From Sphingobacteriaceae bacterium GW460-11-11-14-LB5 (GTDB lineage: Bacteria > Bacteroidota > Bacteroidia > Sphingobacteriales > Sphingobacteriaceae): a DNA stretch of 64,000 bases. The notes under the pieces were generated by a model. That model was given only the letters and a program-made list of their open reading frames with translations. It had not been told where the DNA came from and made no database searches. The position numbers were made by a program, and so were the translations under genes. Shown piece by piece: positions 32,904 to 41,579 of this stretch; the stretch's first letter is position 1; every line of letters begins with the position of its first letter. The stretch lies in NCBI GenBank assembly GCA_002151545.1, contig CP021237.1, positions 5,766,001-5,830,000 on the forward strand. Direction: 5' to 3'.

Positions 32904-33830
32904 ATGATTAATAAAGGGTTATCCAAAACGGGTATATTTTTATTAAATATGCTCTCGCTGTTGCCGCTATTTATTTTATACAGATTGGCGGATGCTTTTT
33001 ACGTGTTAATATTTTATGTTTTTGGCTACCGCAGGAAAGTGGTTAGGGAAAATCTGGTTAATGCGTTTCCTGAGAAAAATACGATCGAAATCAATGCGAT
33101 AGAAAAGCGTTTTTATAAATTTTTGTCTTCACTTTTTATTGAAGTAATCAAAATGAAAAGCATTTCTAAAAAAGAATTAAACAAAAGGGTAAAATTTAAA
33201 AATACCGATCTGGTAGAAGCTTACCTCAAAAATAATGAAAGTGTACTTTTCTGTTCATCACATTATGGCAATTACGAATGGGTGTGTATGGCAATTGGTT
33301 TAAACTTTTCGGGCGAACATTTCCCAATTTATAAACCGTTAAGTAGCGAAGCTTTCGATAAGTGGTTTCTGACCATGAGAAGCAAATTTGGCAACCAAAT
33401 GGTATCCATGCGCCAAACTTTAAGGGCTATCCAATCCAATAAGAATAAACCAACCATGTTTACCTTTGGCAGCGATCAGGCACCCTCAAAAGACGAATCG
33501 AATTACTGGACAAGCTTTTTAAATCAGGAATCTTCTATACAGCTGGGGATTGAGAAAATCGCAAAAAAAACGAACCGCCCGGTTTTTTATCTGAAAATCA
33601 ATTATTTGAAAAGAGGATATTACGAAGTAGATTGTGTGCCAATCTGTTTAAATCCCGCCGAAACTGCCGAGTTTGAAATTACCGAAATGCATACCCGCTT
33701 TTTAGAGGATATGATTAAAGAAGCCCCTGCTTATTGGTTATGGAGCCACCGCAGATGGAAATACAAACCTGAACCAAAGGTTTCAAAAGTGATGTCAAAT
33801 GATCAGAATAGAATGGATGCCATGGCTTAG
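32904..33830 (+). CDS. LpxL/HtrB-type lysophospholipid acyltransferase, copy A
   Basis: Membrane-associated acyltransferase of 308 residues of the PF03279 family, which acylates lipid A or related lipids. An N-terminal hydrophobic segment (about 10-40) is followed by FGYRRKVVRENL, the catalytic HYGNYE motif (His120 with Glu125, the HX4E/D pattern), GSDQAPSKDES and the late AYWLWSHRRWK motif, all in family order. It has a close paralog 90 bases downstream on the same strand, aligned without gaps through the catalytic site. The acceptor may be lipid A, ornithine lipid or another amino lipid; this cannot be told. Confidence 0.9.
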   Translation: MINKGLSKTGIFLLNMLSLLPLFILYRLADAFYVLIFYVFGYRRKVVRENLVNAFPEKNTIEINAIEKRFYKFLSSLFIEVIKMKSISKKELNKRVKFKNTDLVEAYLKNNESVLFCSSHYGNYEWVCMAIGLNFSGEHFPIYKPLSSEAFDKWFLTMRSKFGNQMVSMRQTLRAIQSNKNKPTMFTFGSDQAPSKDESNYWTSFLNQESSIQLGIEKIAKKTNRPVFYLKINYLKRGYYEVDCVPICLNPAETAEFEITEMHTRFLEDMIKEAPAYWLWSHRRWKYKPEPKVSKVMSNDQNRMDAMA

Positions 33831-33920
33831 GCTAATCCATTTGTCTAAATATGAAAACTAACATTTTCGTGGCATAATTTTTTAAGGTGCTTTTTAAATT
33901 AGCATTTTAAAATTTCTGGT

Positions 33921-34835
33921 ATGATTAAAAAGGGGATTTCCCATCTGGGAATATTTTTTTTAGGCGTATTATCTTTGTTCCCATTATCTGTTTTATACAT
34001 ACTGGCCGATGGAACTTATCTACTGTTATACTTTGTTTTTGGTTATCGGCGCAAAGTGGTCAGGAAAAACCTGTTAAACGCATTTCCTGATAAAACATTA
34101 CGAGAGATTATTACGATCGAAAAACGGTTTTACCGTTATCTGGCCTCTCTGGTTTTCGAAATTGTTAAAATGAATAGCATCTCCAAACAAGAGATCAAAA
34201 GACGTTTTGTGTTTAAAAACAAAGAACAGGTCCAGGCATATTTAGATCGTGGTCAGAGTGTGTTGATCTGTTCAGCGCATTATGGTAACTGGGAGTGGGG
34301 TACTTTGGGCATCGGGCTTAACTTTTCTGCAGATCATTATCCAATTTATAAACCCTTAACAAACCCTACGTTTGATAATTGGTTTAAAAAAGTACGAAGC
34401 AAATTTGGCAATCAATTAATTGCCATGCGGCAAACCATGCGGGCTTTGCAGGCGAGTAAAGATAAACCAAGCATGTTTAGTTTTGGGAATGACCAGGCGC
34501 CCTCGAAAGACGAATCGCATTACTGGACAAGTTTTATGCATCAGGCCAGTTCTGTTCAGCTGGGGATTGAAAAAATTGCAAAACGCACCAATCAACCAAT
34601 ATTTTATTTTAAAATCAATGTGCTGAAACGCGGTTTTTATGAAGTTGATTGTGTGCCGTTATGTTTAAATCCGGCTGAAACCGCTGAGTTCGAAATTACC
34701 GAAATGCATACCCGTTTTTTGGAAGAAATAATCAGGGCAAAGCCAGCGTATTGGTTGTGGAGCCATAGAAGGTGGAAATACAAGCCTAAGCACCAGCTGC
34801 TATTTGCTTCAAATGAAATACTAAAGCAGGCATAA
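33921..34835 (+). CDS. LpxL/HtrB-type lysophospholipid acyltransferase, copy B
   Basis: Paralog of the preceding gene: 304 residues with the catalytic HYGNWE at His120 and Glu125, i.e. identical numbering, GNDQAPSKDES and the late AYWLWSHRRWK motif. The last 20 residues differ between copies. The pair looks like a local duplication, with nucleotide similarity continuing into the C-terminal coding region. Retention of both active sites suggests different acyl or acceptor specificity rather than decay of one copy. Confidence 0.9.
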   Translation: MIKKGISHLGIFFLGVLSLFPLSVLYILADGTYLLLYFVFGYRRKVVRKNLLNAFPDKTLREIITIEKRFYRYLASLVFEIVKMNSISKQEIKRRFVFKNKEQVQAYLDRGQSVLICSAHYGNWEWGTLGIGLNFSADHYPIYKPLTNPTFDNWFKKVRSKFGNQLIAMRQTMRALQASKDKPSMFSFGNDQAPSKDESHYWTSFMHQASSVQLGIEKIAKRTNQPIFYFKINVLKRGFYEVDCVPLCLNPAETAEFEITEMHTRFLEEIIRAKPAYWLWSHRRWKYKPKHQLLFASNEILKQA

Positions 34836-34875
34836 TTTCCTAAATATTTTATATTTGTTGTGATAATGCCTGCCG

Positions 34876-36066
34876 ATGAAAACCTTTAAAAAAATACTGT
34901 TAATCCTGATTTATTCGTTTTTCTTATCATTACTGGCATTATTCCTTTGGAAACCATATTTGTTGAATGTATTAAAACATAGAACACCCAACGCCGAAAC
35001 CTACAAAATTTTCCCACAGGAAATTTCACATAAAAGCGATTCTTCCTTTCATTTTATCAGACCGGCTCAGCAGCGAAACGATTTAGATACATTGCATGTT
35101 TTAGATGGGAAGGACCAATCTATTCCATTGAAAGAATATTTAAAAAATGGGCAGATCAATGTTTTTATCGTGATCAGGAATGATAGTGTTTTATATGAGC
35201 GATATAACACGGGTTATAGCGACAGTACTTTGACGACTATATTTTCTGGCGCTAAAAGCATGATTTCTATTATGCTCGGTCAGGCCTTAAATAATCATAG
35301 TATTAATAGCCTGAATGATAAAGTAACCCGGTATATTCCCGAATTAAAATCGAACCCTGCCTTTGAACAAATTGCCTTGAAAAATCTGCTGGATATGAAA
35401 TCGGGCCTTGAATTTCAGGATGCGTTGGGCGGAATAGTAAAAGCGTTTTTTTCTGATGAGGCTAAATATTATTATACCAATGATATGAAAGCACAGTTGA
35501 TGAAAGTTAAACTGGTAAATCAACCAGGCACGGTTTGGAAATACAAAAGTATCGATCCGATTGTATTGGGCTGGGTTTTACAAAAAGCAACAGGAAAATC
35601 TGTAGCACAATATTTTGAAGCCAATGTATGGAAAAAAATAGGGGCAGCGTATAATGCAAGCTGGGGATTAGACCAAGTGAACGGTTTGACAAATACCGCG
35701 AGCCGTTTTCAGGTTACAGCTATTGATTTCGCTAAAATTGGCCGGTTATATTTAAACAAAGGCAAATACAATGGTAAACAGGTCGTGCCAGAGCGTTGGG
35801 TGGATCAATCGGTCAATATGGGTTCAGAACAACCTGCTTCTGCAAAGGGCTGGCAAAAATCGGCACATCATTACCTCTGGTGGATTCCGCAGGAAGGAGA
35901 TAAAGGAGATTACGCTGCAGAAGGAATGCTTGGCCAAAGGTTATATATGGATCCAAAAACAAACACCATTATTGTGCAGTTTGCTGATCGTGGTGCTGGT
36001 CATTATCCTTACCGCAAAATCAGCAGGTATTTAAGTGGTCTGCCGTTTAGCTATCCGAAGTCTTAA
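34876..36066 (+). CDS. Beta-lactamase-family serine hydrolase
   Basis: Protein of 396 residues with an N-terminal membrane anchor (about 7-25) and a class C beta-lactamase/esterase fold outside. The SxxK motif is SGAK (Ser124, Lys127); the second motif appears as WKYKSIDP (Tyr-x-Ser), and the C-terminal substrate-binding region as YLWWIPQEGDKGDYAAEGMLGQR in part. Such proteins may act on D-amino-acid peptides, peptidoglycan or esters rather than antibiotics. It begins 40 bases after the second acyltransferase, in the same direction, so it may share its transcript. Confidence 0.85.
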   Translation: MKTFKKILLILIYSFFLSLLALFLWKPYLLNVLKHRTPNAETYKIFPQEISHKSDSSFHFIRPAQQRNDLDTLHVLDGKDQSIPLKEYLKNGQINVFIVIRNDSVLYERYNTGYSDSTLTTIFSGAKSMISIMLGQALNNHSINSLNDKVTRYIPELKSNPAFEQIALKNLLDMKSGLEFQDALGGIVKAFFSDEAKYYYTNDMKAQLMKVKLVNQPGTVWKYKSIDPIVLGWVLQKATGKSVAQYFEANVWKKIGAAYNASWGLDQVNGLTNTASRFQVTAIDFAKIGRLYLNKGKYNGKQVVPERWVDQSVNMGSEQPASAKGWQKSAHHYLWWIPQEGDKGDYAAEGMLGQRLYMDPKTNTIIVQFADRGAGHYPYRKISRYLSGLPFSYPKS

Positions 36067-36158
36067 CCGCAAAGTTCGAAGGAATAAGGAGCGCAAATAA
36101 CGCTACGGATTTTTTCTTTCTTCGCGTAAAACTTAGCGGCCTTTGCGGTTAATTTTTT
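36063..36158. repeat. Palindromic repeat with terminator-like 3' end
   Basis: TTAACCGCAAAG (36063-36074) and CTTTGCGGTTAA (36141-36152) form a perfect 12-bp pair around an internal AT-rich stretch, followed by T6. It overlaps the end of the serine-hydrolase gene and probably ends its transcript. CGCAAAG...CTTTGCGG is a familiar dispersed motif in this phylum (recalled, not searched). Confidence 0.65.
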
Positions 36159-36179
36159 AAAATAGTACATTGCCGCTGC

Positions 36180-37223
36180 ATGGAAAACAACGATGTAAGA
36201 ATTTCAAAAAAGAAGCCGATTTTTCCGGTAACACCTGCTTTGCAGAAATATTTGCGTACTTACCAGCGTGAAGCGAAATTACCCATCGGTTATCACGATT
36301 TAATGCAGTTTAATGAAGCGTTTCCACTAATGGATAAGTTTGGTAAAGATTCGCTTTGGGAAGGACCTATATATGCACAGGATTTAATTGAAACCTTACA
36401 CGATGGTTTAAAAGAAATTTATGCGAACTTAAAAGCATCCGGCAATTTGCGCATTGTTGAGCATAAGTACATCGATAAAATAGAATACTGCACCTTCGGC
36501 AATACCCATCCTTTTCGCATCCGCATTGTAAACCGTTTAAATGATGTTTACGATTATTTCTATATTAAAAAAGCCGATGCCTCGCGTATTTATGGTTTAG
36601 AAATGGAAGAAATCCTTTCACCTAACCAGGTGAATTATCTTGTTGATGGCAATACTTTAGTAGAAGAACATATTGCCGGGATTCCAGGCGATGTTTTTAC
36701 AAAAGGACAGTTGTATACGCCAGAGTTTAATCCCACCAGAATAGCAAAAGAGTTTGTAAAGTTTAATGAGCGCTGTTTGATTATGCTTTTGGGCGATATG
36801 CGGGCCTATAACTTTGTGGTACAGATTACACCCGATTTCGATGATATCCAGTTCCGTATCCGTGCAATAGACTTTGACCAACAGTTTTACGAAGGAAATT
36901 TGAAGGTTTATCTGCCTCAGTTTTTTAAAGAAAATCTACCTTATGTAAAAATGAGCATGGAGCAATTGACAGATAAAACGGTACTGCAATACCAGCAGGA
37001 AGAACGCTCGTCTATTGTGCATCGGGTAAGGAGCGAACGGCATCGCCTGACCGATCTCCGCGATGTTTCGAATAAAGAAGAATTAACCACTCCAGAAAAT
37101 ATCGCGCTGCTAAAACAGAGTATGAGCGATTATTTTAAGGATACAAATTATTTGCGCTGTAAAACCATGACAGATATTATTGAACTGAATATCAAAAATA
37201 TTATCAGGCAGGTTAAATTGTAA
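36180..37223 (+). CDS. Cryptic kinase-like protein, unknown function
   Basis: Protein of 347 residues that I do not recognise as a named family, but which has motifs in protein-kinase or aminoglycoside-phosphotransferase order. There is a YFYIKKAD segment (Lys130/131, a possible ATP-lysine), an acidic helix (Glu141-144), a hinge-like LVEEHIAG (160-167), then LLGDMRAYNFVV (Asp206 and Asn211 in the catalytic-loop spacing) and IRAIDFDQQ (Asp231 of DFx). The HRD/HGD histidine is replaced (LLGD), so activity is uncertain. No membrane or signal segment is seen. It stands alone between repeats, so context gives no role. Confidence 0.55.
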   Translation: MENNDVRISKKKPIFPVTPALQKYLRTYQREAKLPIGYHDLMQFNEAFPLMDKFGKDSLWEGPIYAQDLIETLHDGLKEIYANLKASGNLRIVEHKYIDKIEYCTFGNTHPFRIRIVNRLNDVYDYFYIKKADASRIYGLEMEEILSPNQVNYLVDGNTLVEEHIAGIPGDVFTKGQLYTPEFNPTRIAKEFVKFNERCLIMLLGDMRAYNFVVQITPDFDDIQFRIRAIDFDQQFYEGNLKVYLPQFFKENLPYVKMSMEQLTDKTVLQYQQEERSSIVHRVRSERHRLTDLRDVSNKEELTTPENIALLKQSMSDYFKDTNYLRCKTMTDIIELNIKNIIRQVKL

Positions 37224-37266
37224 AGCTCCGTGGTAACACCTGACAGCACGCAGAGAAGACAAAAAT

Positions 37267-37297
37267 AAAAACGGCCAGCAAGCTGCCAACCGTTTTT
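37267..37297. terminator. Bidirectional hairpin terminator
   Basis: AAAAACGG (37267-37274) and CCGTTTTT (37290-37297) with an inner CAGC/GCTG pair; T-rich in both directions. It lies between the convergent kinase-like gene and the PfpI-like gene. Confidence 0.75.
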
Positions 37298-37327
37298 GAG
37301 TGAATCTAGAAAGAGCGTCCAAAGTTT

Positions 37328-37888
37328 TTAGGCATGCTGCCCCTCATGAACACCCTCGGCAAATTCCTCTACAATTTTATCGTTAAAAGCAGGTAAATCT
37401 TTTGGTGTACGGCTTGTAACCAAACCCTGGTCTACCACTACTTCCTCATCCGACCAAAGTGCGCCTGCGTTAATTAAATCCTGTGAAATATTCTTTACTG
37501 AAGTCAGTTTTCTTCCTTGAACAACATCTGCGTTGATTAAAGTCTGTGGGCCGTGGCAAATCGCAGCAACAGGCTTTCCATCAGCAAAAAAAGACTTTAC
37601 AAAAGCCAGGGCATCTTCGTTAACGCGTAACTGATCAGGATTAATTACGCCACCCGGTAAAAGTAAACCGTTGTAATCATCGGCATTTGCTTCCGAAATG
37701 GTTTTATCAACATCCACATCTATCGACCAGTGATCGTGGTCCCAGGCTTTTATTTTTCCGCTTTTTGAGGAGATAATGTGAACGGTTGCGCCCTCTTCTT
37801 TTAACCTTTTAACTGGTTCGGTTAATTCTACTTCTTCAAATCCGCTTTCTGAAAGTACAGCAATAGTGCGGTTACTTAATTGTCCCAT
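37328..37888 (-). CDS. PfpI/DJ-1-like intracellular protease/chaperone family protein
   Basis: Protein of 186 residues of the DJ-1/PfpI superfamily. The nucleophile elbow AAICHGPQTLI carries the catalytic cysteine, LLLPGGVINPDQLR precedes it, and AWDHDHWSIDVD resembles the metal or second-site segment of the Type 1 glutamine amidotransferase-domain subgroup. Members remove glycated or damaged residues or act as chaperones; the reported protease activity is debated. The C-terminal EGVHEGQHA is poorly conserved. It stands alone and is convergent with the kinase-like gene. Confidence 0.88.
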   Translation of the reverse strand: MGQLSNRTIAVLSESGFEEVELTEPVKRLKEEGATVHIISSKSGKIKAWDHDHWSIDVDVDKTISEANADDYNGLLLPGGVINPDQLRVNEDALAFVKSFFADGKPVAAICHGPQTLINADVVQGRKLTSVKNISQDLINAGALWSDEEVVVDQGLVTSRTPKDLPAFNDKIVEEFAEGVHEGQHA

Positions 37889-37974
37889 AATCTTTAAATT
37901 TTTAATAGGTGATATATTAAAGACAGTTAAGAAAAATTATTGTTTTTAGAAATTTGAGATTGCGATATTAATTA

Positions 37975-38075
37975 ACCCGATCATCATGCTGTCCCGAATC
38001 TTCGGATTCTGCATCTTTTGGGTAATAATACTGTCTAGTTAGGATAGATTTTGAAACAAGTTCAGAATGACGACC
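37975..38075. repeat. Decayed palindromic intergenic repeat
   Basis: The segment holds CATCATGCTGTCCCGAA near 37981 and TTCAGAATGACGA near 38061, i.e. ends of the TGACG type in opposite orientations, with short inner hairpins (CGAATCTTCGGATTC). It looks like a diverged copy of the same class of element as at 5946 and 53591. Confidence 0.35.
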
Positions 38076-38088
38076 TGCCGGAGATTAG

Positions 38089-38835
38089 CTAATCGTTGGT
38101 TCTGCGGTGTTTTACAAAATACAAGGCCAAATTGCCCGCAATAATGATATGATTAAAAATATTGGGTACTAAACCATAATATTTAGTAAAGATTTTAAAG
38201 CGTTCTTTTAAACTTTCGCGGTGTTTTTTCTTGCTCATTCCACCAACCAGATACTTGGCCACATAGCGGTGAACGTTTACAATATTCGAAGCCTTTTTTG
38301 CCGCTTTGATAATCCAATCAATATCGGCACTATACCGATAAGTTAAATCGTAAGGGGTAATAATGCTTCGTCGGATATAAATGGCTTGGTGGCTGATGTT
38401 CATGCCATACTTAAAACTCGTCCAGTCGAATTCTTCAGGCGCTTCATGCCTTCTGCGACCTAAATTTTCCCAATTATCATTGTACATTTCGGTTTCGCCG
38501 TAATAAATGTCGGCACCAGGAGCTGTAGCAAAAACATCTTCTACCGTATGTTTATCGTAAATCTCATCGCCTGAATTCATGAATAAAACATAATCGCCAG
38601 TAGCTAGTGCCAAACCTTTGTTCATGGCATCATAAATGCCTTTATCGGGTTCGGATACAATTTTTGTAATCCGATCTTCGTAACGCTGCACAACTTGCAA
38701 AGTACCATCGGTAGAGGCTCCATCTATTACAATATATTCAATTTTTTTATAGCTCTGATTGAGGACAGACTGAATGGTACGTTCGATATCTCGAACATTA
38801 TTGTAAACAATGGTGATGACAGTTAGCTTTGGCAA
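38089..38835 (-). CDS. Family 2 glycosyltransferase
   Basis: GT-A fold transferase of 248 residues, WcaA-like. The N-terminus LTVITIVYNNVRDIERTIQSVLNQ is followed by EYIVIDGASTDGT, DAMNKGLALATGDYVLFMNSGDE (with the DxD-like acidic pair) and a C-terminal membrane-associated helix. Non-processive: no QxxRW. It probably adds a sugar to an exopolysaccharide or O-antigen. The only start codon that fits is TTG at 38835 (the family usually starts just here). It shares direction with the PDDEXK and GT4 genes but is 135 bases from the nearest. Confidence 0.86.
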   Translation of the reverse strand: MPKLTVITIVYNNVRDIERTIQSVLNQSYKKIEYIVIDGASTDGTLQVVQRYEDRITKIVSEPDKGIYDAMNKGLALATGDYVLFMNSGDEIYDKHTVEDVFATAPGADIYYGETEMYNDNWENLGRRRHEAPEEFDWTSFKYGMNISHQAIYIRRSIITPYDLTYRYSADIDWIIKAAKKASNIVNVHRYVAKYLVGGMSKKKHRESLKERFKIFTKYYGLVPNIFNHIIIAGNLALYFVKHRRTND

Positions 38836-38970
38836 GGGATGGCTTTTTGGTTTGGAGTAAATTTAATAAAGATTGTGGAAATTTTTCTGCCTCAATGTGA
38901 AAATGAAATTGGGTAAACATTTGACCTGCGAACCAAGGAATTAAGCTAAATTTATAATGGTGTTAAACAG

Positions 38971-40140
38971 TTAATCCATCAACTTTTTGAGGGTTTCTAC
39001 ATCCGGTAATAAGCCTTTATAAGCAGATGGCAGTACCTTACTGGTTTTGTAGGTAGAAACACCCATTGCTTTGTTAAAATCCCTGAAGGAGAACTCCACC
39101 ACTTTGTTGTTTTTTTCTTTGCATAAAATGATGCCTATTGAGGGCTGTTCGTGAGGTTGCTTTATATATTCATCCAGAGCTGAAAGGTAGAAATTCATTT
39201 TGCCCATATATTCTGGCTTAAATTTGCCAGTTTTTAACTCAAAAACCACCAGGCACTGTAAGCGGCGGTTAAAAAATAAAAGGTCTAAAAAATACTCTTC
39301 TTCTTCTACAATCAACCGGTACTGATTGCCAATAAAAGCAAAATCAGAACCTAATGACATTAGGAATTTTTTAACATTATGTACGATTTCACTTTCTAAA
39401 ACCCGCTCATCATTTTCGTCGGTATCTTCTATGTTGATGAAGTCCAGCAAATATTCATCTTTGAAAGTCTGCAGTGCTTTTTGCCTTATGTCATCATTAG
39501 AAATTGTTTTCGAAAAGTTGTTTGGTAAACTACCAGAATTACTAAATGATTTGTTTTTGAGGTGGTGTTTTAACTTAGCTAAACTCCAAAATTCGGTTGC
39601 TGTTTTTTGGATGTAATATATCTTTTCTTCCAAAGTTTTTGTAGATTGGATTAACTCTACATGATGTGAAAAACTTAGTTTAAAGAAATGATTTTCAATT
39701 TGGGCCAACAGTGTTGGGATAATTTTAACAATCTCATTATCAGCGTTTTGAATTTGGTCCAACAGTGTTGGTCTAAATTCAAGCTGCTCGATTTCAATGA
39801 TTGATGATTGGCCTATTTCTGATGGCTTGATTATGAAATATTCTTCCCAGAGTTCAAAAAACAATCGCATTCTTTTAATCCCTGTTGCTGAAAATCCTCT
39901 TAAGCCAGGTAATTCGGTCTGCAAATCAGCGGAAAGGTTCTCGATAACTTTAGCACCCCATTTTTCTTCTTTAATTTTAACTGAAATAAACTTCCCAACG
40001 GCAAAATATAGCGTTAAAAGTTCTTTGTTTACTAAAGTTGCAGCACGATAGCGGCTTTGTAAAATGGCCGACTTCAGGGTCTTAATATTGTCGAGATAAC
40101 TTTTGCCTGGTTCTATGGTAAGTTTTATTTCGGCTGTAAA
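38971..40140 (-). pseudogene. YhcG/DUF1016 PDDEXK nuclease with no usable start codon
   Basis: DUF1016-type protein. The open frame runs from 40140 to a stop at 38971 with no in-frame stop; the TTG at 39924 starts too late because the 72 preceding codons encode conserved family sequence (ATLVNKELLTLYFAVGKFI, then EEKWGAKVIENLSADL). No ATG, GTG or TTG occurs between 40140 and 39924, only CTG and ATA. The C-terminal nuclease core is intact: DLLFFNRRLQCLVVFELKTGKF has the D-(E)-K spacing of PDDEXK enzymes. Either a non-standard start, coupling to the end of the upstream GT4 gene (overlap 40125-40140), or loss of the first few codons is possible. The role may be in DNA or phage defence; without context this is not settled. 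Confidence 0.7.
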
Positions 40141-41396
40141 TCAATCAACGTTTCGTATAGATGGATATGCTCTGCAGCAATTACTTCTTCTGAGAAATCT
40201 GTTAAAATACTTAATCTGGCTGCTTTTTGGATTTCTTCTTTATTTGGGCGATGGTAAAGCCACTCAATACCGTTTGCCAGATCTTCAGCATTCTGGTATT
40301 CGGCCAGATAGCCATTTTGCATATGTTTAACCATATCCGGAATCCCACCCGTGGTAAAAGCAACAACAGGGGTAGCGCAGGATAAACTTTCCATCACGGT
40401 ATTGGGCAGGTTATCTTCTAACGAGGGTGTAATAAATGCATCTGCTGCCGAATAACATTTCGCTAAATGATCATCTTTGTTTATCGTGCCTAAAAAAGTG
40501 GTTTTGAAGGGGAACTCAGGCATTTCTGCATTTTCCTTATTTCCGAAAATAACGAGTTCGATATTTTCTTTTTGTATGCCAGCCCTGCGCGATAAAATTT
40601 CTAACGCTTCGATTAAATAGGGGGTTCCTTTATGTTTGTCGTTTTTCGAAGGCATAAATCCACTCATCAACACAAATTTATCTGGATTGATCTTCAGGAT
40701 TTTTTTAGCCTCTGATTTAACGTAAGGCTTGAAAATTTTCGTTTCTATGGTATTGGGGATTACTGTAGCTTTTCTGGTACCCAATAAACTGCTGAACTTT
40801 ACCGAAGCTGCCATCCACTTGCTCGGCGCCACGATATGGAAATTTAATTCACCGTAAGCTTTCTGTTTTCGCAACCAGGTTTTGTGCGAAATATCATTTT
40901 TACCACTGATTTTCAAAATCGGACAATTACCGCATTGTTGATGAAAGTTTTCGCATCCATAACGCACATGACAGCCTCCTGTAAAAGCGTTGCTATCGTG
41001 AAAAGTCCACACAATTGGCTTTTCCAGTTCGTCGAGCTGTGCTAAAAACTTAGGATTTAAAAAGCCGTGGTTTACCCAATGTAAATGGATAACATCAGCA
41101 TTTTTAACATCTGGATGGTTAATTACCGAACGGCCAAACCACTGCAAACTGAAAGGGGTTTTTATCGATTTGCTGAGCCATTTGGCAAAATATCTTTCAG
41201 ATAGGATGTTATAAACGGCCCTGGCTTTTTGAAAAGGCGATTTGCTAAAGGTATCTATTTTCGGATTTTGACCAAATTTATAGTAAACCAATACTTTTGA
41301 ATCGATTCCACTAGTCTTTAAGGCATCACTTAAGCGCAAACAGGCACGTCCTGCTCCGCCATTTCCATCGTAGGTATTTAGGTGTACTACTTTCAA
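40125..41396 (-). CDS. Family 4 glycosyltransferase
   Basis: GT-B fold transferase of about 423 residues. The N-terminal KVVHLNTYDGNGGAGRACLRLSDALK and WVNHGFLNPKFLAQL belong to the acceptor lobe. The C-terminal lobe has the retaining GT4 core: FVLMSGFMPSKNDKHKGTPYLIEAL, the EDNLPNTVMESLSCATPVVAFTTGGIPD motif with the ExFGxxxxE-type Glu, and AEYQNAEDLANGI. An N-terminal cysteine cluster (CHVRYGCENFHQQCGNC) is a feature of a subset. Both candidate starts are TTG (41405 and 41396); 41396 gives the family-typical KVVHLNTYDG beginning. The gene overlaps the 5' part of the DUF1016 frame. Confidence 0.86.
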   Translation of the reverse strand: MKVVHLNTYDGNGGAGRACLRLSDALKTSGIDSKVLVYYKFGQNPKIDTFSKSPFQKARAVYNILSERYFAKWLSKSIKTPFSLQWFGRSVINHPDVKNADVIHLHWVNHGFLNPKFLAQLDELEKPIVWTFHDSNAFTGGCHVRYGCENFHQQCGNCPILKISGKNDISHKTWLRKQKAYGELNFHIVAPSKWMAASVKFSSLLGTRKATVIPNTIETKIFKPYVKSEAKKILKINPDKFVLMSGFMPSKNDKHKGTPYLIEALEILSRRAGIQKENIELVIFGNKENAEMPEFPFKTTFLGTINKDDHLAKCYSAADAFITPSLEDNLPNTVMESLSCATPVVAFTTGGIPDMVKHMQNGYLAEYQNAEDLANGIEWLYHRPNKEEIQKAARLSILTDFSEEVIAAEHIHLYETLIDLQPK

Positions 41397-41579
41397 ATCA
41401 ATCAAAAATACATTTTATTGTTTACGAATATAAAATCTGTTGCGTAATTTCATCTTAATATTTTTTATCGCTTTTTTATTGTAGGATGTATCCTTTAATG
41501 TCTAAAATAACTGTCCCTAAGTTTGATGGTTATTTTAAACAAGCTAGGTTAACGCATCCAAAGCCAAACAAAATAAATC

